A DNA stretch of 64,000 nt from an uncultured Lachnospira sp. (lineage in GTDB: Bacteria; Bacillota; Clostridia; Lachnospirales; Lachnospiraceae), in the NCBI GenBank assembly GCA_910585095.1, contig CAJUBU010000009.1, forward strand, positions 72,304 to 136,303, given 5' to 3'. Positions 1 to 7,637 of the stretch are shown here, one piece after another. The first letter of the stretch is position 1. Each line of letters starts with the position of its first letter. The notes beneath the pieces were generated by a model that was not told the origin of the DNA, searched no databases, and saw nothing but the letters and a program-made list of their open reading frames with translations. Both the position numbers and the translations under genes were made by a program.

Positions 1-74
1 TTATAATTACAATTTGAGACTAATAGAATAAAAAGCGCTCTGTGTAAAAATATGATTTTTGGGAATACTATTTG

Positions 75-103
75 TTGCATAAAAATGGTAAGTATGCTAT
101 ATA
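75..103 (+). promoter_or_regulatory. Possible sigma-A promoter for the thioredoxin-like gene
   Basis: TTGCAT at 75-80 and TATATA at 98-103 are separated by 17 nt. The -35 box is only a partial match and the region is very A/T-rich, so chance matches are likely. It is the best-looking hexamer pair in the 230 nt before the first leader element; nothing else was recognised between 1 and 258. Confidence 0.3.
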
Positions 104-258
104 TTTATATAATTGTCTATGACAACAAAAGAAGTATTTAATGATTGCAATAGTTGTTCGTATATTTAAATCAGTTAAAAACGGATTTATAAGGCACTAT
201 TGTCCACAAAAATCAAAATGAATTGTAAGGTAGAAGATTGAAATTTTCAATCATAGGA

Positions 259-321
259 TTTGTGTTTACGCGCTGCTTATCACAAATCTATTTATATGAA
301 AAAAGCAGTGCAGAAATGAGG
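259..321 (+). promoter_or_regulatory. Pseudoknot leader element, copy 1 (thioredoxin-like gene)
   Basis: A hairpin stem forms between TTTGTGTT (259-266) and ATCACAAA (279-286), with one T-T mismatch. The 12-nt loop (267-278) ends in GCGCTGCTT, which pairs with AAGCAGTGC (303-311) over 9 bp with one G-U. The pairing segment ends 4 nt before the Shine-Dalgarno ATGAGG (316-321), and the ATG follows at 328. This is the same topology and nearly the same sequence as the copies before the PAP2, transaldolase, hisC and 46.2-kb genes. Function (translation control, RNA stability or other) is inference. Confidence 0.65.
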
Positions 322-327
322 AAAAAA

Positions 328-627
328 ATGAATATTACAAGTAATAATTATGAAGAAGAAGTAACAAAAAGCGATAAGCCTGTCTTATTAGATTTTTGGT
401 CTGAAGGGTGTATGCCATGCAAAATGTTTGCATCAGTATTAGAACAGTTTGAAAAAGAACATCCAGAGATTAAAGTTGGAAAGATAAATGTCAATGATGA
501 GATGAGTCTTGCACAAAAATATAATATTGAGTTTGTTCCAACGATTGTATTTATTAAAGATGGACAGGTCGTTTCAACAGAAGTTGGATTTCGCGAGAAA
601 GGACAATTAGAGGACTTGTGTAAGTAA
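328..627 (+). CDS. Thioredoxin-like protein
   Basis: This 99-residue single-domain thioredoxin fold begins MNITSNNYEEEV. It has the redox motif C-M-P-C in the context FWSEGCMPCKMF, the KINVNDE strand and the cis-proline loop (EFVPTIVFIKDG). Classical thioredoxins have WCGPC, so the active site is variant (SEGCMPC); thiol-disulfide reductase activity is likely but the partner is unknown. The start at 328 is chosen because ATGAGG lies 6 nt upstream; an in-frame TTG at 238 would place the leader hairpin inside the coding region. No thioredoxin reductase gene is adjacent. The gene is preceded by the first pseudoknot leader. Confidence 0.85.
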   Translation: MNITSNNYEEEVTKSDKPVLLDFWSEGCMPCKMFASVLEQFEKEHPEIKVGKINVNDEMSLAQKYNIEFVPTIVFIKDGQVVSTEVGFREKGQLEDLCK

Positions 628-687
628 AAAAGGCATCGAAAGAATGCGGATTCTTTGTGTAAAAATAGCAGAGAGATGAGGAATTAT

Positions 688-1284
688 ATGGCGACAAAGT
701 TTTATGCTGTCCGTGTTGGAAAGGTTCCAGGAATATATACATCTTGGGATGATTGCAAAGCAGTTGTGCATGGCTATCCAGCGGCAGAATATAAAAGTTT
801 TGGCAGTATGCAGGAAGCACAAAAATATATTAATTATAATAAAAATAGAGAAACAATATATAAGAATAGTGCATATGCGTATGTGGATGGTTCCTATAAT
901 CCATCAACAAATACGTATGGATATGGCGGCTTTATAAAATATGCTTCTAAAATAGAGAAATTTAGCGGCAGCGGCAATGATAAAGAAATGGCATTAATGA
1001 GAAATGTTGCAGGAGAAATTTTAGGAAGTATGGAAGCAATAAAAAGGGCAGTTGAATTAAAACTGCCCTCCATTGATATTTATTATGATTATATGGGAAT
1101 TGAAAAGTGGGCAATAGGAGAATGGAAACGCAATAAAAAAGGAACAATAGCCTACTATGATTACATACAGTCTGTAAAAGAAAAGATTGTGATAAATTTT
1201 ATAAAGGTAAAAGGTCATTCAGGTGTTGAAGGAAATGAGGAGGCAGACAAACTGGCAAAATTGGCAGTAGGAATTAATGAATAA
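688..1284 (+). CDS. rnhA: Ribonuclease H1-like protein with viroplasmin-type N-terminal domain
   Basis: The N-terminal ~45 residues (ATKFYAVRVGKVPGIYTSWDDC and the following KSFGSMQEAQKYI) match the RNA/DNA-hybrid-binding domain of eukaryotic RNase H1, also called the viroplasmin domain. The C-terminal catalytic domain shows the acidic set: D in AYVDGSYN, E in VAGEILGSMEA, D in IYYDYMG, and H...D in VKGHSGVEGNEEADKLA. It should cleave the RNA strand of RNA-DNA hybrids in the cytoplasm. At 198 residues it is normal for this two-domain class. The start at 688 has GATGAGG about 6 nt upstream. The stop codon abuts the next pseudoknot leader. Confidence 0.9.
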   Translation: MATKFYAVRVGKVPGIYTSWDDCKAVVHGYPAAEYKSFGSMQEAQKYINYNKNRETIYKNSAYAYVDGSYNPSTNTYGYGGFIKYASKIEKFSGSGNDKEMALMRNVAGEILGSMEAIKRAVELKLPSIDIYYDYMGIEKWAIGEWKRNKKGTIAYYDYIQSVKEKIVINFIKVKGHSGVEGNEEADKLAKLAVGINE

Positions 1285-1370
1285 CTTTGTGTCTGTGTGC
1301 TGCTTGACACAAAGTAAAAAAATAATATTTGAAAAATTTTATTTTTTAATAAAGCAGCACAGAAATGAGG
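1284..1370 (+). promoter_or_regulatory. Pseudoknot leader element, copy 2 (PAP2 phosphatase gene)
   Basis: This is the strongest copy. The stem is ACTTTGTGTC (1284-1293) with GACACAAAGT (1306-1315), 10 bp perfect. The loop TGTGTGCTGCTT (1294-1305) pairs through GTGCTGCTT with AAGCAGCAC (1352-1360), 9 bp perfect. The Shine-Dalgarno ATGAGG is at 1365-1370 and the ATG at 1377. The linker contains an A-rich/T-rich hairpin (about 1315-1350). The first stem starts on the last base of the upstream stop codon, so the RNA is either part of a read-through transcript or starts very close by. Confidence 0.75.
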
Positions 1371-1376
1371 ATTATA

Positions 1377-1970
1377 ATGGAATTTACAATATTACATTGG
1401 TTTGCAAGTCTGCACAATGCAGTACTAAGTCCAATTATGTATGGATTTACTATGCTTGGCGAAGCTGGAATATTATGGATTATCTTAGCGTTATTAGGAC
1501 TTACTATACTTCCTAAAAAATATCGCAAAGTTGCGCTTACAATGACCATTGCACTAATATTGTCTGTGATTATGTGCAATGGTGTTATGAAAAATTTGTT
1601 TCATAGGGTTCGACCGTTTATACAAGATCCAACACTTGTAGAGACCGAATTGTTTGGTATATTTTCAACCATTCATGACTGGTCGTTTCCATCAGGACAT
1701 ACATCAGCATCATTTGCGGCAGCGTTGGCATGTTTTATGTGGTACAAAAAAGAAGGAATAACAATGGTTGTTATAGCTGCTATGGTATCTTTATCCCGAT
1801 TATATCTTACGGTTCATTTTCCTACAGATGTATTGGTAAGCCTTATTCTTGGCAGTTTATATGGAATTTTATCTTATTACATAGTAAAGTTATTAATAAA
1901 GAAATTTCCAAAAGTAAAGGAAGTATTTGAAGATGGAAAATCATATAAAGTTCTTTTTTCAAAGTCATAA
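1377..1970 (+). CDS. PAP2-family membrane phosphatase
   Basis: This 197-residue multi-spanning membrane protein carries the three phosphatase motifs of the PAP2 superfamily: KNLFHRVRPF (K-x6-R-P), PSGH, and SRLYLTVHFPTDV (S-R-x5-H-x3-D). Such enzymes dephosphorylate undecaprenyl-pyrophosphate or phosphatidic acid/phosphatidylglycerophosphate at the membrane; the exact lipid substrate cannot be told. The start at 1377 follows ATGAGG by 6 nt; the ATG at 1365 lies inside that Shine-Dalgarno sequence. It stands alone behind its own leader element. Confidence 0.9.
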   Translation: MEFTILHWFASLHNAVLSPIMYGFTMLGEAGILWIILALLGLTILPKKYRKVALTMTIALILSVIMCNGVMKNLFHRVRPFIQDPTLVETELFGIFSTIHDWSFPSGHTSASFAAALACFMWYKKEGITMVVIAAMVSLSRLYLTVHFPTDVLVSLILGSLYGILSYYIVKLLIKKFPKVKEVFEDGKSYKVLFSKS

Positions 1971-2082
1971 ATGTTTTTCAAAAAAATAAGATTAAATAAA
2001 TACTTTAATAAGCAGTTTGGTTTTGTAGGTGATAAGTCAAATGTTTGCTTGACATTGGCAGTTTTTGATTTAATTCACTCAA

Positions 2083-2138
2083 GAATTTGCGCCGAAGCGT
2101 CACAATTTTCTTAGTATAAAACGCTTCAGAATGAGAGG
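2083..2138 (+). promoter_or_regulatory. Divergent pseudoknot leader candidate (metal permease gene)
   Basis: A weak stem GAATTTG (2083-2089)/CAATTTTC (2103-2110) encloses a loop whose GAAGCGT (2094-2100) is perfectly complementary to ACGCTTC (2121-2127). That segment is followed by AGAATGAGAGG and the ATG at 2143. The sequence differs from the other copies but the layout is the same: hairpin, loop-to-downstream pairing, then Shine-Dalgarno a few nucleotides later, with the CAGAATGAG-type tail. The 7-bp pairing could also act as a simple stem enclosing 20 nt. Confidence 0.45.
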
Positions 2139-2142
2139 AACT

Positions 2143-2985
2143 ATGTTTGATGTTATTGTAGACGCGTTAATGGACAGTATAAAATTGCTGCCCTTTTTAT
2201 TTTTAGCTTATCTGGTAATGGAATATTTAGAGCATAGCACAACCGATAAGACGAAAAAAATAATTAAAAATTCGGGAAAGGCAGGTCCAATTGTAGGCGC
2301 TGTTTTGGGTGCGTTTCCGCAATGTGGTTTCTCGGCTGCTGCATCGAATCTGTATGCAGGCAGAGTGATTACATTGGGTACGTTAATTGCTATTTATTTA
2401 TCAACATCCGACGAGATGCTTCCAGTATTGTTATCAGAAAATGTATCCATTAAAATTATACTTGAATTAATTGTAGTTAAGATAGTAATTGGTATGGTAG
2501 CGGGATTGCTGCTAGATTTATTTGCAAAAAAAGACAAGGGTAATATAGCGATTTCTGAAAAAATTGGCAATATATGCGACCATGCACACTGTCATTGTGA
2601 CAAAAGTATACTAAAATCATCACTGAAGCATACTATTGTGATATTTGGGTATATTCTAGTGATAACATTGGTTTTAAATAGTATTATCTTTTTTATTGGA
2701 GAGGAGACATTAGCAAATTTAATATTAAACCGACCGATTATAGGACCTATTATTGCATCGTTTGTTGGATTGATTCCCAATTGTGCATCGAGCGTTGTAA
2801 TTACAAAATTGTATGTAGAAGGCTTAATGTCAGCAGGCACAGTGCTTGCAGGACTGTTATCCGGTGCGGGAGTTGGTCTTTTAGTACTGTTTAAGGAAAA
2901 TAGAAAAATAAAAGAAAATATAAAGATAGTAGGGCTTTTATATGTCATAGGAGTGTTGAGTGGAATTGTAATTGATTTTATATAA
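2143..2985 (+). CDS. Putative manganese/arsenic-type permease (CQFS-like family)
   Basis: This membrane protein of 280 residues has about eight transmembrane segments in two related halves. The halves carry the paired signatures GAVLGAFPQCGFSAAASNLYAGRVI and a second GLIPNCASSVVITKLYVEGLMSAGT, as in the family annotated as putative arsenic efflux or manganese transporter. A His/Cys-rich cytoplasmic stretch (ICDHAHCHCDK, around residue 145) could bind metal. The start at 2143 has GAGAGG upstream. No metal-responsive yybP-ykoY riboswitch was recognised; instead there is the divergent leader described separately. The substrate is inferred from the family, not shown. Confidence 0.7.
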   Translation: MFDVIVDALMDSIKLLPFLFLAYLVMEYLEHSTTDKTKKIIKNSGKAGPIVGAVLGAFPQCGFSAAASNLYAGRVITLGTLIAIYLSTSDEMLPVLLSENVSIKIILELIVVKIVIGMVAGLLLDLFAKKDKGNIAISEKIGNICDHAHCHCDKSILKSSLKHTIVIFGYILVITLVLNSIIFFIGEETLANLILNRPIIGPIIASFVGLIPNCASSVVITKLYVEGLMSAGTVLAGLLSGAGVGLLVLFKENRKIKENIKIVGLLYVIGVLSGIVIDFI

Positions 2986-3003
2986 TCACTTTAATAAAAC
3001 GGC

Positions 3004-3032
3004 TTTACAAAAGATGGATACAATAGTATTAT
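3004..3032 (+). promoter_or_regulatory. Predicted promoter of the sugar cluster
   Basis: TTTACA (3004-3009) and TATTAT (3027-3032) are spaced by 17 nt, each a 5/6 match to the sigma-A hexamers. They lie 30 nt before the TTG start of the DUF4867 gene. No clear operator palindrome for the downstream ROK regulator is visible around it. Confidence 0.5.
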
Positions 3033-3061
3033 ATAAGTATTAAAAATAGGAGGTTGATTTA

Positions 3062-3673
3062 TTGGATATTAAGACAATTGATGATGCATGTTTTTTGCAG
3101 TATGGGCGTGTTATTACAGATGTTGATGTAAGTGAACTGATGGATAAGATGCAAAATACACCACTTCCTGATGATGTAATATATATTCCATCCGATAATG
3201 ATTTGGAAAGTACGAAAGTTTGTCGTATTTTTTCAGACAGTGTCTATGGACAGATGCCTATACAGATTGGCTATTGTAATGGACATAATGCAAAGCTTAA
3301 TGCGCTGGAGTATCATAGAAGTTCTGAAATTAATATAGCAGTTACTGATATGATACTGATATTAGGCAGACAGCAGGATATCACAAAAGATTATACATAT
3401 GATACCAGTCTTGCAGAGGCATTTATGGTCCCAAAAGGAACGGTTCTTGAAGTGTATGCAACAACATTGCATTATGCGCCTTGTGGAGTTGATGGACAAG
3501 GATTTCGATGTGTTGTGGTGTTGCCAAAAGGAACAAACTATGACAGGAAGCCACAAACTGCAACGAGGGAAGATAAGTTGTTAGCTGCAACAAACAAGTG
3601 GCTTATCGCACACGAGGAAGCAAATATAGAAGGTGCTTTTAATGGGCTGATAGGTGAGAATTTGTCCGTATAA
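3062..3673 (+). CDS. DUF4867 family protein
   Basis: This 203-residue cytoplasmic protein resembles DUF4867, a cupin-like family often found next to fucose/arabinose/xylose genes. It has no transmembrane segment or signal peptide. It starts at TTG with a good AGGAGG (3049-3054) 7 nt upstream; no internal ATG near the start fits better. It is the first gene of a compact cluster with an isomerase and a xylulokinase, which suggests a part in sugar interconversion (for example mutarotase- or lyase-like), but no catalytic residues were identified. Confidence 0.65.
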   Translation: MDIKTIDDACFLQYGRVITDVDVSELMDKMQNTPLPDDVIYIPSDNDLESTKVCRIFSDSVYGQMPIQIGYCNGHNAKLNALEYHRSSEINIAVTDMILILGRQQDITKDYTYDTSLAEAFMVPKGTVLEVYATTLHYAPCGVDGQGFRCVVVLPKGTNYDRKPQTATREDKLLAATNKWLIAHEEANIEGAFNGLIGENLSV

Positions 3674-3755
3674 AACAAATTATGTGCAATGGAGAGCTGC
3701 GCATCCATATCAAAATGAATAGGAATTAAAAAATAGTCGCAGCATGGAGGAAAAA

Positions 3756-5240
3756 ATGAATAATATGCCAGAAATGAAGATTGGAATTGTTGCGGTGAGC
3801 CGTGATTGTTTTCCAGAAAGTTTGTCTGTCACAAGAAGACAGAATCTTGTTAAGGCTTATACACAAAAGTATGACGCTTCTGAAATTTATGAGTGTCCAG
3901 TTTGTATTGTGGAGAGTGAAATTCATATGATGCAGGCTCTTGAGGATATCAAGAGAGCTGGTTGTAATGCGCTGTGTGTATATTTAGGAAACTTTGGTCC
4001 AGAAATATCAGAGACAATGCTTGCAAAATACTTTGATGGTCCAAAGATGTTTGTAGCAGCAGCAGAAGAAACTTCTGAAAATGGTGGATTGATTCAAGGA
4101 CGTGGCGATGCCTATTGTGGTATGTTAAATGCAAGCTATAATCTGAAGTTGAGAAATGTCAATGCGTACATACCAGATTATCCTGTTGGCACAGCAGAAG
4201 AATGTGCAGATATGATACATGAATTTCTACCAATAGCAAAGGCAGTATATGCGTTACAAAACTTAAAGATAATCAGTTTTGGTCCAAGACCAACCAACTT
4301 CCTTGCCTGCAACGCTCCAATTAAACAGCTTTTTAATTTAGGCGTTGAAATTGAGGAAAATTCAGAATTGGATTTATTTGAATCCTTTAATAAGCATGCA
4401 AACGATGAGAGAATCCCAAGTGTTGTTGAAGATATGGCAAAAGAGCTTGGCAATGGCAATAAAAAGCCTGAGATTTTAAATAAACTTGCACAGTATGAGC
4501 TTACGCTTCTTGATTGGATTGAAGCACATCGAGGTTCAAGAAAATATGTTGCTGTCGCTGGCAAGTGTTGGCCTGCATTCCAGACACAGTTTGGCTGTGT
4601 TCCTTGTTATGTCAATTCAAGATTGACACAGATGGGTATACCTGTCTCATGTGAAGTTGATATTTATGGTGCATTAAGTGAATTTATAGGAACGGTAATA
4701 AGCAATGATACAGTTACACTTCTTGATATTAACAATTCCGTTCCAGCTGATATATATAATAATGATATTGCTGGCAAGTTTGAGTATACACAAAAAGATA
4801 CATTTATGGGCTTTCACTGCGGCAATACGGCTTCAAGCAAGTTGTCGTTCTGTGAGATGAAAAACCAGATGATTATGGCAAGAAGTCTTCCAGAAGAAGT
4901 TACAAATGGTACGCTTGAAGGTGATATTATTCCAGGCGATATTACATTTTTCAGACTTCAAAGTACAGCCGACGGCGAGCTGAGAGCATATATTGCACAT
5001 GGCGAGGTTCTTCCAGTTCCAACAAGGTCGTTTGGTGCCATTGGTATATTTGCAATTCCTGAAATGGGACGATTCTACAGACATTGGCTGATTGAAAAGA
5101 ATTTTCCACATCATGGTGCAGTTGCTTTTGGTCATTTTGGCAAAGCCTTGTTTGACTTATTTAAGTATATCGGTGTTGAGGAGATTGGATTTAACCAGCC
5201 AGCAGGTATGCTTTATAAGACAGAGAATCCATTTTCATAA
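3756..5240 (+). CDS. L-fucose/L-arabinose isomerase family protein
   Basis: This protein of 494 residues belongs to the FucI/AraA-like ketol isomerase superfamily (COG2407). The N-terminal half has a Rossmann-like domain (MKIGIVAVSRDCFPESL...), and the C-terminal part has TFMGFHCGNT and HHGAVAFGHFGKALFDLFKYIG. Family members interconvert aldose and ketose with Mn2+. The next gene, 15 nt downstream, is a xylulokinase and a transaldolase follows, so the product is probably a ketopentose such as D-xylulose; this member could act as a non-orthologous xylose or arabinose isomerase. No classical xylA is present. The start at 3756 has ATGGAGG upstream. Confidence 0.8.
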   Translation: MNNMPEMKIGIVAVSRDCFPESLSVTRRQNLVKAYTQKYDASEIYECPVCIVESEIHMMQALEDIKRAGCNALCVYLGNFGPEISETMLAKYFDGPKMFVAAAEETSENGGLIQGRGDAYCGMLNASYNLKLRNVNAYIPDYPVGTAEECADMIHEFLPIAKAVYALQNLKIISFGPRPTNFLACNAPIKQLFNLGVEIEENSELDLFESFNKHANDERIPSVVEDMAKELGNGNKKPEILNKLAQYELTLLDWIEAHRGSRKYVAVAGKCWPAFQTQFGCVPCYVNSRLTQMGIPVSCEVDIYGALSEFIGTVISNDTVTLLDINNSVPADIYNNDIAGKFEYTQKDTFMGFHCGNTASSKLSFCEMKNQMIMARSLPEEVTNGTLEGDIIPGDITFFRLQSTADGELRAYIAHGEVLPVPTRSFGAIGIFAIPEMGRFYRHWLIEKNFPHHGAVAFGHFGKALFDLFKYIGVEEIGFNQPAGMLYKTENPFS

Positions 5241-5255
5241 AAATAGGAGGATTTT

Positions 5256-6737
5256 ATGTATTACATAGGTGTTGATTTGGGAACTTCCGCTGTGAAGCTT
5301 ATTCTTATGGATAGCAGCGGAGCCGTTGTCAATACGGTTTCTAAAGAATATCCTTTGTCGTTTCCACAGCCAGGCTGGTCGGAACAAAATCCGCAGGACT
5401 GGTATGAAAAGAGCGTTGAGGGTATTAACGAGCTGACAGAAGGTTTTGATAAATCACAAATAAAAGGCATAAGTTTTGGCGGACAGATGCATGGACTCGT
5501 TATTTTGGATAAGGACGACCAAATTATTCGTCCAGCGATATTGTGGAATGACGGTCGAACAACAAAAGAATGTGAATATCTTAACAATGTAATCGGCAAA
5601 GCTACATTGACAAAATATACTGCTAATATAGCATTTGCAGGATTTACAGCCCCTAAGATTTTGTGGGTAAAGGAGAATGAACCTGAAAATTTTGCAAAGA
5701 TAAGTAAGATTATGCTGCCAAAGGATTTCCTTGCTTACAAGCTTTCAGGCGTTCATTGTACAGATGTTTCCGATGCATCTGGAATGCTTTTGTTTGATGT
5801 AAAAAACAGACAATGGTCAAAGGAAATGATGGAGATATGCGGTATCCAGGAAGATATGCTTGCACAAGTATATGAAAGCTATGAATGCGTGGGAACACTT
5901 CTAAAAGAGCAGGCAGAAAAGCTTGGCTTGTCTGAAGATGTAAAAGTGATTGCAGGCGCTGGAGATAATGCGGCGGCAGCGGTTGGAACAGGAACCGTCG
6001 GCAATGGCATGTGTAATATTTCACTTGGCACAAGCGGCACGATATTTATATCAAGCGATACGTTTGGCGTTGATGAAAATAATGCGCTGCATTCATTTGA
6101 CCATGCAGATGGAAGCTATCATTTGATGGGGTGTATGCTCTCTGCTGCTTCCTGCAACAAATGGTGGATGGATGAAATTATTGGAACAAAAGATTACAGT
6201 GCCGAGCAGGAAGGTATTACCGATGACAAGCTTGGAAACAATAATGTATTTTATCTTCCATATCTTATGGGAGAGCGTTCACCGCATAATGACCCACTTG
6301 CAAGAGCAGCATTTTGGGGAATGTCGATGGATACAACAAGACAAGATATGACACAGGCAGTCTTGGAGGGCGTAGCATTTGCTATCCGAGATTCTTATGA
6401 GGTCGCCAAAAGTCTTGGAATACATATTGATAAGACAAAATTGTGCGGTGGCGGTGCAAAAAGTCCATTATGGCGTAAAATTATTGCAAATGTGCTTGGT
6501 ATTAATGTTGAAATCTTAGAGACAGAGGAAGGACCAGCATTAGGCGCCGCAATGCTTGCTGGTGTAGGTGCAAAAGAATTTGACAGTGTTGTGGCAGCAG
6601 CTGAAAAAATGGTTAAAGTAAAAGAAGTCATTAAGCCAGATGCACAGATTACAGCACGTTATGAAGAAAAATATCAGAAATTTAAAAAGTTGTATCCAGC
6701 ATTGAAAAAAATGTACAGTGAGTCAAATACCCCGTAG
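5256..6737 (+). CDS. xylB: Xylulokinase
   Basis: This FGGY-family carbohydrate kinase of 493 residues is full length for XylB. It shows the N-terminal phosphate-binding YYIGVDLGTSAVKLIL, the substrate-binding GQMHGLV, the catalytic Asp region GAGDNAAAAVGTG, and the C-terminal ATP loop LCGGGAKSPLWRKI. The reaction is D-xylulose + ATP to D-xylulose 5-phosphate. It starts 15 nt after the isomerase with AGGAGG and is surely co-transcribed with it. L-ribulose or another ketose substrate cannot be excluded. Confidence 0.9.
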   Translation: MYYIGVDLGTSAVKLILMDSSGAVVNTVSKEYPLSFPQPGWSEQNPQDWYEKSVEGINELTEGFDKSQIKGISFGGQMHGLVILDKDDQIIRPAILWNDGRTTKECEYLNNVIGKATLTKYTANIAFAGFTAPKILWVKENEPENFAKISKIMLPKDFLAYKLSGVHCTDVSDASGMLLFDVKNRQWSKEMMEICGIQEDMLAQVYESYECVGTLLKEQAEKLGLSEDVKVIAGAGDNAAAAVGTGTVGNGMCNISLGTSGTIFISSDTFGVDENNALHSFDHADGSYHLMGCMLSAASCNKWWMDEIIGTKDYSAEQEGITDDKLGNNNVFYLPYLMGERSPHNDPLARAAFWGMSMDTTRQDMTQAVLEGVAFAIRDSYEVAKSLGIHIDKTKLCGGGAKSPLWRKIIANVLGINVEILETEEGPALGAAMLAGVGAKEFDSVVAAAEKMVKVKEVIKPDAQITARYEEKYQKFKKLYPALKKMYSESNTP

Positions 6738-6817
6738 CAAGTTATGGGGCATGAAGCTTGTACTGCGCAGCAGAGCTTGATATAGTATCAGCTTGCTGTG
6801 GAATATTGAATTAAAAT

Positions 6818-6890
6818 TATTGTGTCTGTGCGTTGTTGGCACAATATAAGTATAAAATAGTTTTTGGTGATAAACAGCGCAGAATAGGAG
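6818..6890 (+). promoter_or_regulatory. Pseudoknot leader element, copy 3 (transaldolase gene)
   Basis: The stem is TATTGTGTC (6818-6826) with GGCACAATA (6838-6846), 9 bp with one G-U. The 11-nt loop (6827-6837) ends GCGTTGTT and pairs with AACAGCGC (6873-6880), 8 bp with one G-U. The Shine-Dalgarno AGGAG is at 6886-6890 and the ATG at 6897. Compared with the other copies, one base has been lost from both sides of the loop pairing (GCTT/AAGC becomes GTT/AAC), and both the upper and the lower part of the first stem have changed while staying paired. This is the best covariation evidence for the fold. Confidence 0.7.
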
Positions 6891-6896
6891 TAAATC

Positions 6897-7550
6897 ATGA
6901 AATTTTTTATTGATACAGCAAATGTAGAGGATATTCGCAAAGCAAATGATATGGGTGTTATATGTGGCGTTACAACCAACCCATCATTGATAGCAAAAGA
7001 GGGACGAGACTTTAATGAAGTTATAAAAGAAATCACATCAATAGTAGATGGACCTATCAGTGGCGAAGTAAAAGCAACAACAACTGATGCAGAGGGAATG
7101 ATTGCAGAGGGAAGAGAGATTGCAAAGATTCATAAAAATATGGTTGTTAAGATTCCTATGACTGTTGAGGGATTAAAGGCAACAAAAGTACTTTCTTCAG
7201 AGGGTATTCCAGTTAATGTGACACTTATCTTTTCAGCAAATCAGGCACTTCTTGCTGCAAAGGCAGGTGCAGCTTATGTTTCACCATTTTTGGGAAGACT
7301 TGATGATATATCACAGCCAGGTATTGGTCTTATAAGAGATATTGTTACTATATTTAAAAACTATGATATCAAGACAGAGATTATATGTGCAAGCGTTCGT
7401 AATACAGTACACGTTACAGAGTGTGCACTTGCAGGCGGCGATATCGCAACAGTGCCATATAAGGTAATTGAGCAGATGGTTCATCATCCACTTACAGACC
7501 AAGGCATTGATAAATTCCAGAAAGATTACATTGCTGTATTTGGAAAGTAA
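6897..7550 (+). CDS. fsa: Fructose-6-phosphate aldolase / short transaldolase
   Basis: This 217-residue protein belongs to the small transaldolase (TalC/MipB/FSA) family, an alpha/beta barrel. The Schiff-base lysine is K85 in NMVVKIPMT; other signatures are [13 protein letters not shown] and [23 protein letters not shown]. It acts in the non-oxidative pentose phosphate pathway, either as a true transaldolase or as a fructose-6-phosphate aldolase; sequence alone does not decide. It follows xylB by about 160 nt but has its own leader element, so it may be expressed separately from the isomerase-kinase pair. Confidence 0.88.
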   Translation: MKFFIDTANVEDIRKANDMGVICGVTTNPSLIAKEGRDFNEVIKEITSIVDGPISGEVKATTTDAEGMIAEGREIAKIHKNMVVKIPMTVEGLKATKVLSSEGIPVNVTLIFSANQALLAAKAGAAYVSPFLGRLDDISQPGIGLIRDIVTIFKNYDIKTEIICASVRNTVHVTECALAGGDIATVPYKVIEQMVHHPLTDQGIDKFQKDYIAVFGK

Positions 7551-7561
7551 AAATTCCTTAA

Positions 7562-7613
7562 AAAGGACGTTACATAGTATTAGCGCAACATTGGTCATAT
7601 TGTGACGTCCTTT
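7562..7613 (+). terminator. Long inverted repeat after the transaldolase gene
   Basis: AAAGGACGTTACA (7562-7574) pairs with TGTGACGTCCTTT (7601-7613), a 13-bp stem with one G-U around a 26-nt loop. It lies between the transaldolase stop and the regulator start. It may be a terminator, although its T-run is short, or a regulator-binding palindrome. Confidence 0.5.
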
Positions 7614-7637
7614 GACATACATCATGGAAGGATAAAT

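Noticed and set aside
238..327. Extension of the thioredoxin-like protein from TTG 238
   Set aside because: It would translate the leader hairpin; ATG 328 has a good Shine-Dalgarno and gives a normal thioredoxin length.
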